Of a DNA stretch of 64,000 nt, positions 56,941 to 64,000 are shown in pieces. Under the pieces are notes generated by a model. The model saw only the letters and a list, made by a program, of their open reading frames with translations. It did not search any database and was not told where the DNA came from. The DNA is from Azonexus sp. (GTDB taxonomy: Bacteria > Pseudomonadota > Gammaproteobacteria > Burkholderiales > Rhodocyclaceae), in assembly GCF_023150235.1 (NCBI RefSeq), contig NZ_JAKLLH010000014.1:62001-126000 (forward strand), given 5' to 3'. Positions within the stretch are counted from its first letter, which is position 1; every line of letters starts with the position of its first letter. A program made the translations under genes and the position numbers.

Positions 56941-56985
56941 CACGGTCGACGCGGGAAAAATGCCATTTTCCCCGCGTCGACCGTG
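56941..56985. repeat. Second long hairpin of the palindromic family, between the fusion gene and modA
   Basis: Arms start CACGGTCGACGCGGG and end CCCGCGTCGACCGTG, a 15-bp perfect stem, then one mismatch and four A-T pairs around TGCCA. Its inner core is the same as the repeat at 54611-54670. It lies between convergent genes and can act as a bidirectional terminator. Confidence 0.9.
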
Positions 56986-57008
56986 CTTGAAGCCCGTGGG
57001 TGGGGCAA

Positions 57009-57806
<798 letters not shown>

Positions 57807-58625
57807 TCAGGCATGTTTGCCGAGGATCACCGAGGATGCCTTGAAGGCGGCGCAGGCGCGCTCGCCAACGGCCAGTTGCATACGCTGCACGCTGTCGTGC
57901 GTCACCACGGCACAGATACTGCGACCACCGGGTAGCGCGATGATGACTTCGGCATTGATGGGGCCGTCGTGAATGCGTGTGATCTCGCCCCAGAGCTGAT
58001 TGCGGGCGCTGGTCTTGACACTCACGTCGCTGAGCAGGAGAACCGAAGAAGATTTGACCAGGGCATACATTTCCATGCCGATCCGCAGCTCCAGTGCCTC
58101 AGCCGATTCACCGGTGATCACGGCGGCGATTTCGTTTTCCTCGTCAATGCGCAGGCGTACCTCGAAATCGACATCGCCCTCGCGCAGGCCGACTACCTGT
58201 CCGGCAAACTGGTTGCGCGCGCTGGTTTTCATCGACATTCGCCGCAGCAATTGGCGGAACTGCTGAAAATCGCTGGCTAGGCCGTCGTTCATGCTCGTTA
58301 CCAGGCGGTCGAGTGCGGCCTGATATTCGCTCTCCAGTACCCGATATAGCGCCACCACCTTGCGTCCGTGTTCGGTCAATTGCGTGCCGCCGCCGTGCTT
58401 GCCTCCCGTCACCCGGATGACCAGCGGTGCCTCGGAAAGGTTGTTCATGGCATCGACCGCATCCCAGGCTGCCTTGTAGGATAGCGGCACCGCCTTGGCT
58501 GCCTGGGAAATGGAGCCGTGCCGCTCGATTTCCTCCAGCAGGCGAATACGAGTGTCGCCGAGGAAGGCGCCGGCCGTGGATTCGACCTCGAGCTTGCCGC
58601 GCAAGCGATGTAACAAACCGTCCAT
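57807..58625 (-). CDS. modE: Molybdate-responsive regulator ModE
   Basis: A 272-residue full-length ModE. The N-terminal winged HTH is SISQAAKAVPLSYKAAWDAV, followed by the VTGGKHGGGTQLTEHGRKVV wing. The C-terminal half has two Mop molybdate-binding domains, each starting SARNQ (SARNQFAGQVVGLREGDVD and SARNQLWGEITRIHDGPIN). ModE binds operators when molybdate is present. The start follows AAGGAG, and an operator-like palindrome lies 9 bases upstream, which suggests autoregulation. Confidence 0.95.
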   Translation of the reverse strand: MDGLLHRLRGKLEVESTAGAFLGDTRIRLLEEIERHGSISQAAKAVPLSYKAAWDAVDAMNNLSEAPLVIRVTGGKHGGGTQLTEHGRKVVALYRVLESEYQAALDRLVTSMNDGLASDFQQFRQLLRRMSMKTSARNQFAGQVVGLREGDVDFEVRLRIDEENEIAAVITGESAEALELRIGMEMYALVKSSSVLLLSDVSVKTSARNQLWGEITRIHDGPINAEVIIALPGGRSICAVVTHDSVQRMQLAVGERACAAFKASSVILGKHA

Positions 58626-58633
58626 GCTTTCTC

Positions 58634-58665
58634 CTTTCGATATATATTGAATGATATAGCGAAAG
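58634..58665. promoter_or_regulatory. ModE-type operator between modE and mop
   Basis: An inverted repeat whose outer halves are CTTTCGATATAT on one strand and CTTTCGCTATAT on the other, separated by about eight bases. It fits the CGCTATATA half-sites of ModE operators. It lies between the divergent modE and mop genes, next to the modE start, and could control both. Confidence 0.7.
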
Positions 58666-58797
58666 CGGGCGTTATGGTTGAATCGACACGCTGCCGCTCG
58701 TAGAGTGGCGTCTTGCTGCCGGAAGCAGGGCAAGTCGCCGCTCCGGAAGCGACATCCATCCCCCAATTCCACGTTTCATCCCAAACAGGAGATTGTC

Positions 58798-59226
58798 ATG
58801 AGTGTCAGTGCTCGCAACGTTTTCAAGGGGCAAGTCAGTGCCATCAAGAACGGCGCCGTCAATGCAGAGGTTGAACTGAATCTCGGCGGTGGCGACCGCA
58901 TTGTCGCCATCGTCACCGAGGGTAGCTTGCAGGATCTGGGCATTGCCGTCGGCAAGGAGGCCATTGCCTACGTCAAGGCCCCGTGGGTGATGCTGTTGAC
59001 CGGGCCGCGGACGGTCAGGTTCTCGGCCCGCAATCAGCTCACAGGCAAGGTCAGCAGCCTGCACAAGGGCGCCGTCAATTCCGAGGTCGGTATCGCCCTG
59101 CCCGGTGGCGCCGTTGTCTTCGCCATCGTTACCAACGAAGCCGTGCTCGAACTCGGGCTGAAGGAGGGGGTCGAGGCCACGGCCCTGATCAAGGCCAGCC
59201 ACGTCATTCTTGGGGTTCCGGCCTGA
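58798..59226 (+). CDS. mop: Di-Mop molybdate-binding protein
   Basis: A 142-residue protein made of two Mop/TOBE domains: SVSARNVFKGQVSAIKNGAV (about 1-68) and RFSARNQLTGKVSSLHKGAV (about 73-142). Such proteins form cages that store or buffer molybdate in the cytoplasm (ModG type). It is transcribed away from modE and shares its ModE-like operator, so it should respond to molybdate. AGGAG precedes the ATG. Confidence 0.92.
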   Translation: MSVSARNVFKGQVSAIKNGAVNAEVELNLGGGDRIVAIVTEGSLQDLGIAVGKEAIAYVKAPWVMLLTGPRTVRFSARNQLTGKVSSLHKGAVNSEVGIALPGGAVVFAIVTNEAVLELGLKEGVEATALIKASHVILGVPA

Positions 59227-59240
59227 TTTTTACGGTCGAC

Positions 59241-59262
59241 GGGAAAAACAGCGGTTTTTCCC
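59241..59262. terminator. Terminator hairpin between mop and plsY with repeat arm
   Basis: GGGAAAAAC and GTTTTTCCC form a 9-bp stem with a four-base loop, directly after ACGGTCGAC at 59232-59240. This is a half-copy of the palindromic element carrying the hairpin core only. It lies between convergent genes. Confidence 0.75.
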
Positions 59263-59271
59263 GCAGAGTCG

Positions 59272-59868
59272 TCAGCTTTTCTTCTTGCTGCCGATTTTCG
59301 CTTCCTGCCCGGCGAGCAGTCGCTGGATGTTCTGCCAGTGTTTGCCGATCAGCGCCATGCCGAGCAGGCCGACGATGATGGCCTGGCTGCCGGCGCCGTG
59401 CATCAGTGCCGCGTAGAGCGGCGCGGCGGCGGCGGCGCAGAGGGCGGCGAGCGAGGAGTAGCGCGACACGTAGGCGACCAGCAGCCAGGTGCCGACGGTG
59501 GCGAGGCCGAGCAGTGGGTCGAGCGCGAGCAGCACGCCGGCGGCGGTGGCAACGCCCTTGCCACCCTTGAACTTGAGGAAGACCGGGTAGAGGTGGCCGA
59601 GGAAGACGGCGAGTGCGACCAGAGCGACCTGGGTCTCGCCAAGACCGGCCTGCTGCGCGACGAGGACCGCAACGCTGCCCTTGAGCGCGTCGCCGATCAG
59701 CGTCAGCAGCGCGGCTTTCTTGTTGCCGCTGCGCAGCACGTTTGTTGCGCCGGGGTTGCCGGAACCGTAGCTGCGCGGATCGGCGAGACCGAAAATTTTC
59801 GACGAGATCATCGCAAAGGGAACGGAGCCGAGCAGATAGGCGGCGATGAGGGCGAGGGTGGTTTGCAT
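59272..59868 (-). CDS. plsY: Acyl-phosphate:glycerol-3-phosphate acyltransferase
   Basis: PlsY starts phospholipid synthesis by acylating glycerol-3-phosphate from acyl-phosphate. The 198-residue membrane enzyme has the family motifs LLGSVPFAMISSKIFG, GSGNPGATNVLR, LGHLYPVFLKFKGGKGVATA and the late GKHWQNIQRLLAGQE. The start at MQTTLALIAAYLLGS is chosen over a 22-residue non-conserved extension. It is divergent from folB with about 105 bases between. Confidence 0.95.
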   Translation of the reverse strand: MQTTLALIAAYLLGSVPFAMISSKIFGLADPRSYGSGNPGATNVLRSGNKKAALLTLIGDALKGSVAVLVAQQAGLGETQVALVALAVFLGHLYPVFLKFKGGKGVATAAGVLLALDPLLGLATVGTWLLVAYVSRYSSLAALCAAAAAPLYAALMHGAGSQAIIVGLLGMALIGKHWQNIQRLLAGQEAKIGSKKKS

Positions 59869-59974
59869 GGCAGGCGGGTATTGTCTGGTTAACGGTGGCC
59901 GACGGCCTTGCCGTGAGGGGTAGGCAGGGTACAATCGCGCCGGATTTTACACCTCGGCCACGGTCGACTGCCCC

Positions 59975-60325
59975 ATGGACATCATTTTCATCGAAGAAAT
60001 GCGCGCCGAGACCTGGATCGGCATCTACCCGCGCGAGAAGGCCATGCCGCAGACGGTCGAAATCAGCCTGCACATCGGCGTTTCCACTACCTCGGCCGGG
60101 GCCAGCGACGACATTCGCGATACCGTCGATTACGCGGTGGTGGTCGAACGCCTGCGCCAGGACCTGGCGGCGGCGCATTTCAACCTGCTCGAAAAACTGA
60201 CCGAACACATTGCCACCTACCTGCTGGAGAATTTCGCCGCGCAGTGGGTGCGTGTCTCGGTCGCCAAACTGGGGATGATGCCGGGCGTGAAGCGCGTCGG
60301 CGTGACCATCGAGCGCTCGGTTTAA
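59975..60325 (+). CDS. folB: Dihydroneopterin aldolase
   Basis: FolB acts in folate synthesis, cleaving dihydroneopterin. The 116-residue protein has IFIEEMRAETWIGIYPREK at the active site, DTVDYAVVVERLRQDL and the catalytic lysine region VSVAKLGMMPGVKRVGVTI. The repeat arm CACGGTCGAC lies 7 bases before its ATG (59959-59968), overlapping the position where a ribosome binding site would be; no strong one is seen. Confidence 0.93.
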   Translation: MDIIFIEEMRAETWIGIYPREKAMPQTVEISLHIGVSTTSAGASDDIRDTVDYAVVVERLRQDLAAAHFNLLEKLTEHIATYLLENFAAQWVRVSVAKLGMMPGVKRVGVTIERSV

Positions 60326-60595
60326 GCCGCTCTCCAAGCAAAAAAACCGGAGATTTTTGCCCGTCGCCGGAACTTGAGTGCGATCGCTGGCAGATCCCGC
60401 CGGTGCCCGGCTTTGCCTTCTCACTGGAAAAACGGTTTTAGCCGAGGAGGCGGAGCCGTTGCCAATGCTGCGGCTTGGTCGGCGCTTGGGGCTTATGCGG
60501 GCATTCGCCCGGCGGGTATTGCGGAAACACTCGAGCAAGTCACTGGAACATCCGCGTTGATCGGCGAATTTTGTGTGCGAATCGAAGTTTCGGGT

Positions 60596-61050
60596 TCAGT
60601 CGGCCAGTGCCGCCTCGACCGCCTTCGGCGCCAGCGTGCGCACGATGTCATGCGGGTGGACGCCGACCAGGTAACCCCGACGGCCGCCGTTGATGTAGAT
60701 CAGCGGCAGGTCGAGGATGCTTTTTTCGAGATAGACCGGCATCGCCTTCTTGGTCCCGAAGGGGCTGGTGCCGCCGACCAGGTAGCCGCTGTGGCGGTTG
60801 GCGACTTCCGGCTTGCACGGTTGGTCGAGACCTTGCAATCGCCGTGCATCAGCACGATCAGCGGCTTGCCGTTCTCGTCCTCGAAAATCAGCGTCTTGAC
60901 CACCGCGTGTTCGTCCACGTTCAACTCGCGCGCCGAGACCTTGGTGCCGCCGTGCTCCTCGTAGGTGTAGAGGTGGCTGGAGTAGGGGACTTTGTGGCTC
61001 TTGAGGAACTTGGTTGCGGGGGTTTCGGGGGCGTGGTCCGGCTTGCTCAT
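60596..61050 (-). pseudogene. ybaK: Disrupted Cys-tRNA(Pro) deacylase (YbaK/EbsC)
   Basis: Two reading frames together encode a YbaK protein. The N-terminal part (MSKPDHAPETPATKFLKSHK to LMHGDCKVST) is read from 61050. The C-terminal part (PCKPEVANRHSGYLVGGTSP to AALAD) continues in another frame and ends at 60596. At about 60820-60828 the expected segment of roughly 12 residues between KVST and the PCKPE motif is missing, consistent with a deletion of about 37 bases that shifts the frame. YbaK removes Cys wrongly attached to tRNA-Pro. Either the gene is dead or the assembly has an error. Confidence 0.8.
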
Positions 61051-61087
61051 GGTGGTGAAATCGGGAAAAAACAAGGATGGGTAGCGA

Positions 61088-63727
61088 TTATCGCGCTGTT
61101 TTCTTCTTCAGGATGCCGAGTAGCAGGCGGTAGAAGGCGGCGGGGTCGATGGGTTTGGCCACGAAGTGGGTCATGCCGGCGGCAAAGCAGCGTTCGCGGT
61201 CCTCGCTGAAGGCATTGGCGGTCATGGCCACGATCGGCGTGTCGGTGTGCTGCGGCAAGGCGCGGATGCGCTGGGTGGCGCCCAGGCCGTCGAGATGCGG
61301 CATCTGCATGTCCATCAGGATCAGGTCGTAGGCGTGAGCGCTTGCCTGCGCCACGGCTTCCAGCCCGTCGCAGGCGATGTCGGCGGCAATGCCGCTGTCG
61401 GCAAGCAGCATCAGGCCGATTTCGCGGTTGATCGGCTCGTCGTCGACCAGCAGGGCGCGGCAGGAAGCGGCCAAGGCCCGCAGTTGCGCCTCGATGTCTT
61501 CGTCGGGAGGTTGCGGATGCTCGCTGGCCAACGGTGCCAGCGCCAGGCGGGCGCTGAGCCAGAAGGTGCTGCCCATGCCCGGCGTGCTGCTTACCCCGGC
61601 CTGGCCACCGAGCGCCTCGGCAATGCGTGCCGAAATCGCGAGGCCGAGGCCGGTGCCGCCGTAGCGGCGAGTGGTCGAACTGTCGGCCTGCTCGAACGGC
61701 CGGAAGAGGCGAGCCTGCGCCTCGGGTTCGATTCCGATTCCGGTATCGCGGACCTCGCAACGCAGCAGGAGCCCGTTTCGGTCCTGCTCGACGACCCGGG
61801 CGCTGAGCGCTACTTCGCCGTGGTCGGTGAATTTGACGGCATTGCCGGCGAAATTGAGCAGTGCCTGCTGCAGCCGCGTCGAGTCGCCGAGCAAGGGCGG
61901 CAGGCTGGGCAGTGAGTAGTGGAGGCGCAGACCTTTTTCCAGTGCCTTTTCGTTGAGCATCGAACAGACGTTGACGAAGACTTCTTCAAGATGGAAAACC
62001 TGCTGCTCCAGTTGCATCTTGCCGGCCTCGATCTTGGACAGGTCGAGCACCATGTTGATGATTTCGAGCAAGTGGCGCCCGGCGGCTTCGAGCTTGTCGA
62101 GCCGCTCTTCCTGCGCTGGCGGCAGGCCGGCGCGGCGGATCAGGTGGGCCATGCCGCCAATGGCATTGAGCGGCGTGCGGATTTCGTGACTGATGTTGGC
62201 TAAAAAGGCGCTCTTCGCGCGGCTTGCGGCCTCGGCCGCCTCCTTGGCGCGCGACAGGGCCTGTGTACGTTCGGCAACGCGGGCTTCCAGGTCACCGTTG
62301 AGAAGGCGAAGCTCCCGCTCGATACGGCGGATCTCGCCGATATCCTCGAGCACCCAGATCAGGTAGCGTCGGCCGTTGATCTCGAAGGTCTGGGCTGCTA
62401 CCCGGCAAAGCAGGCGCTGGCCACCCTTGCGCAACAGTACGGTTTCGACGCTGCCGTGCTCGCCAAGGACGGCGGAAAGTACCTCGGCCCGCTTTTCCGG
62501 CGACTCCCAGATACCGATTTCCCGGCTGGTCTTGCCGACCACTTCCTCGCGTGGGCGCTCGAAGAGCGCGACCCAGGCATCGTTGACGTCGGCGATCCGC
62601 GCCTGCTCGTCGAAATTGGTGAACAACAAGGGGATGGGTGAGGCGTTGAAGATGGCCAGGAATTTGCGCTCCCTCTCGCCGATATTTGCTGCCATGCGGC
62701 CAAGGTCGGCCGAGAGGTGGTTGAATTCGGTGATCATGCCGCGCGGCCAGTCGCCGGTGCTCTCGCCTTGGGCAACGGCGTGCGTCTGGCTGACGATGCG
62801 TCCCAGCGGACGCAGCAAGCGTCCTGCGCCGTAGAGCGCCAGCAGGTTGCCGATCAGCAGCGAGACCAGGAAACCGCCACAGACGATGAAGACCGTCATC
62901 CTGATTTCCGGGTTGTCCAGGCCGGCCGGGAGGCGGGCGACGAAAGCCCAGCCAAGCGCGCTTGAGCGGGCGCCGCCAACATAGTGGTCGCGACCGTCGA
63001 AACTGAATTGCCGCGGCAGCGGACGCTCGTTGAGCAGGGCCTGCAGCAGTGGGGAGGAGTAGAAATTCAGGCCCTGGGTCTGTTCCGACTCGGTGTCGGC
63101 CAACAGGTCTCCGCGCTGGTCGATGACCCAGATGGCCCGCGATTCGCCGCCGAGATTGAATTTGACGATATCGAGCAGATAGGCGAGCGGCACTTCGCCG
63201 ATCAGCATGCGTCCATCCGCAAGTGGCCGTCCCAGTCCGACGGTGACCGCGCCGGTGAGGGCCGAGAGATATTTGCCGCTCCAGACGGCTTGATCCTGCT
63301 CCCGCAGCTTGCGGAAAAGTGCCACCGCCGAGAGGTCGCTGCCGATGATCTCGGCCTGGAGATGGCGGTAATCCGGTGCCAGACCGGCGGCCTCGACCTT
63401 GCCCCGGGCAGAAACGAGGTAAAGAGCGCGAAAGGTCCGTCCCTCGCCAACCGCGCTTTCGATCAGCGGTTTCAGATCCTGATGCCCCTGGAGGGCGACG
63501 CCGAGCAGGGCCAGTTGTTCCTGGAGCGCCCCCAACTGCAGTTCGATGCGTGCCGCCAGATCGCGGGCGTCGCCCTCGGCCCGGCTGCGGATTTCGCTCT
63601 CGAGTTGCGGAATCCGGGTGAGAAGGAAAGCCGAGGCGACGAGGGCGAAGCTGAGGACCGAGGTCAAGGTCAGCAAGGCGCCGAGGTAGGCGTGCAGGCG
63701 CCATTCGCGAGGGTGCGGACGCTTCAT
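61088..63727 (-). CDS. Hybrid sensor histidine kinase with periplasmic sensor, PAS and receiver domains
   Basis: An 879-residue membrane kinase. TM1 is near residues 15-37, a double-Cache-like periplasmic sensor spans about 40-275 ([34 protein letters not shown]), and TM2 is near 280-305. HAMP, a PAS domain ([20 protein letters not shown]) and the HisKA H-box ([20 protein letters not shown]) follow. HATPase boxes are [28 protein letters not shown] and [13 protein letters not shown]. The C-terminal receiver has [14 protein letters not shown] and [14 protein letters not shown]. It overlaps the binding-protein gene upstream by four bases, so that protein may present the signal to it. The output partner is unknown. 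Confidence 0.92.
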   Translation of the reverse strand: MKRPHPREWRLHAYLGALLTLTSVLSFALVASAFLLTRIPQLESEIRSRAEGDARDLAARIELQLGALQEQLALLGVALQGHQDLKPLIESAVGEGRTFRALYLVSARGKVEAAGLAPDYRHLQAEIIGSDLSAVALFRKLREQDQAVWSGKYLSALTGAVTVGLGRPLADGRMLIGEVPLAYLLDIVKFNLGGESRAIWVIDQRGDLLADTESEQTQGLNFYSSPLLQALLNERPLPRQFSFDGRDHYVGGARSSALGWAFVARLPAGLDNPEIRMTVFIVCGGFLVSLLIGNLLALYGAGRLLRPLGRIVSQTHAVAQGESTGDWPRGMITEFNHLSADLGRMAANIGERERKFLAIFNASPIPLLFTNFDEQARIADVNDAWVALFERPREEVVGKTSREIGIWESPEKRAEVLSAVLGEHGSVETVLLRKGGQRLLCRVAAQTFEINGRRYLIWVLEDIGEIRRIERELRLLNGDLEARVAERTQALSRAKEAAEAASRAKSAFLANISHEIRTPLNAIGGMAHLIRRAGLPPAQEERLDKLEAAGRHLLEIINMVLDLSKIEAGKMQLEQQVFHLEEVFVNVCSMLNEKALEKGLRLHYSLPSLPPLLGDSTRLQQALLNFAGNAVKFTDHGEVALSARVVEQDRNGLLLRCEVRDTGIGIEPEAQARLFRPFEQADSSTTRRYGGTGLGLAISARIAEALGGQAGVSSTPGMGSTFWLSARLALAPLASEHPQPPDEDIEAQLRALAASCRALLVDDEPINREIGLMLLADSGIAADIACDGLEAVAQASAHAYDLILMDMQMPHLDGLGATQRIRALPQHTDTPIVAMTANAFSEDRERCFAAGMTHFVAKPIDPAAFYRLLLGILKKKTAR

Positions 63728-64000
63728 TGCAGTTGTACGAATTGCCCGTTGCGGATTTCGGTGAAATAAACCTGGCGGGTGGCATCGCCCCAGGCATCGA
63801 AGCTTATTTCCTGCTGCAGGCCGCGGTAGGGGCCGGAGCCGAGCAGCGCGGCCTTCATCGTCTGGCCGGGGCGGCGCTTGCCGAGGGCGGTGAACACGAT
63901 ATTGGCAGTGTCGTGGGCCAGCGGCGAGAAGGAGCCGAATTCGCGCTGGAAGCGCTGGCGGTAGGCCTGGCGGAAGACCTGGAAGCGGCCATTGTCGTTA
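63724..64000 (-). CDS. Periplasmic substrate-binding protein, amino-acid type, C-terminal part
   Basis: The last 91 residues of a protein whose start lies outside the window. The sequence ([59 protein letters not shown]) fits the C-terminus of type I periplasmic binding proteins of the branched-chain amino acid family. The stop overlaps the start of the hybrid kinase (ATGA). It is likely a sensor-linked binding protein rather than, or as well as, a transporter subunit. Confidence 0.7.
   Translation of the reverse strand, partial: NDNGRFQVFRQAYRQRFQREFGSFSPLAHDTANIVFTALGKRRPGQTMKAALLGSGPYRGLQQEISFDAWGDATRQVYFTEIRNGQFVQLQ

Overview
The window looks like chromosomal DNA of a high-GC betaproteobacterium, most likely a Rhodocyclales member of the Dechloromonas/Azonexus/Azospira type. 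The evidence is gene content and synteny: ubiA, a PilZ gene and ubiD together; a pilGHIJ-chpA chemosensory cluster; thiD-thiE-hemL; prmC-prfA-hemA; multiheme cytochromes; molybdenum genes. The genus is inferred, not proven. I saw no prophage, CRISPR array, rRNA or tRNA. The region reads as core chromosome with several respiratory and metal-handling accessory islands.

Layout. 1-1.7 kb: a truncated PHB-depolymerase-like gene and an alpha/beta hydrolase (minus). 1.8-10.7 kb: ubiA, a PilZ c-di-GMP receptor, ubiD, a PAS chemoreceptor, a CBS protein and a CoA-transferase (plus). 10.8-16.8 kb: a FliL-like protein, an RND efflux pair and a 3-hydroxybutyryl-CoA dehydrogenase. 16.8-25.8 kb: the type IV pilus chemosensory operon pilG-pilH-pilI-pilJ-chpA (minus). 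25.9-28.9 kb: thiD-thiE-hemL. 29-34.2 kb: a CorA-type transporter with an MgtE-like N-terminus, a catalase flanked by two very small ORFs, an OsmC protein and a monothiol glutaredoxin. 34.2-37.6 kb: hemA, prfA, prmC (minus). 37.7-41.6 kb: sulfate importer sbp-cysT-cysW-cysA (minus). 41.8-49.7 kb: a Pal-like lipoprotein, an octaheme cytochrome with its membrane cytochrome b, a MacAB-like ABC exporter and a sigma-54 activator. 49.8-54.6 kb: a cobalamin riboswitch and btuB-btuF-btuC-btuD. 54.6-59.3 kb: a molybdenum island between two ModE-like operators. 59.3-64 kb: plsY, folB, a broken ybaK, a hybrid histidine kinase and the end of a periplasmic binding protein gene.

How the genes work together. 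The octaheme cytochrome and cytochrome b form a plausible quinol-linked periplasmic reductase. A sigma-54-type promoter lies just upstream of them, and a sigma-54 activator with a cysteine-rich PAS domain closes the locus. In the molybdenum island, divergent modE-modA and mop genes share one ModE-like site. A second site precedes a DUF2478-like gene, a NifQ-like gene lacking the usual cysteine cluster, and a cytochrome c fused to a sulfite-oxidase-fold domain.

A dispersed palindromic motif, CACGGTCGACCGTG and its arms, recurs through the window. It occurs between genes, in protein linkers, and as long hairpins at the borders of the molybdenum island. With the molybdenum island and the octaheme module, it is the most unusual signal here.
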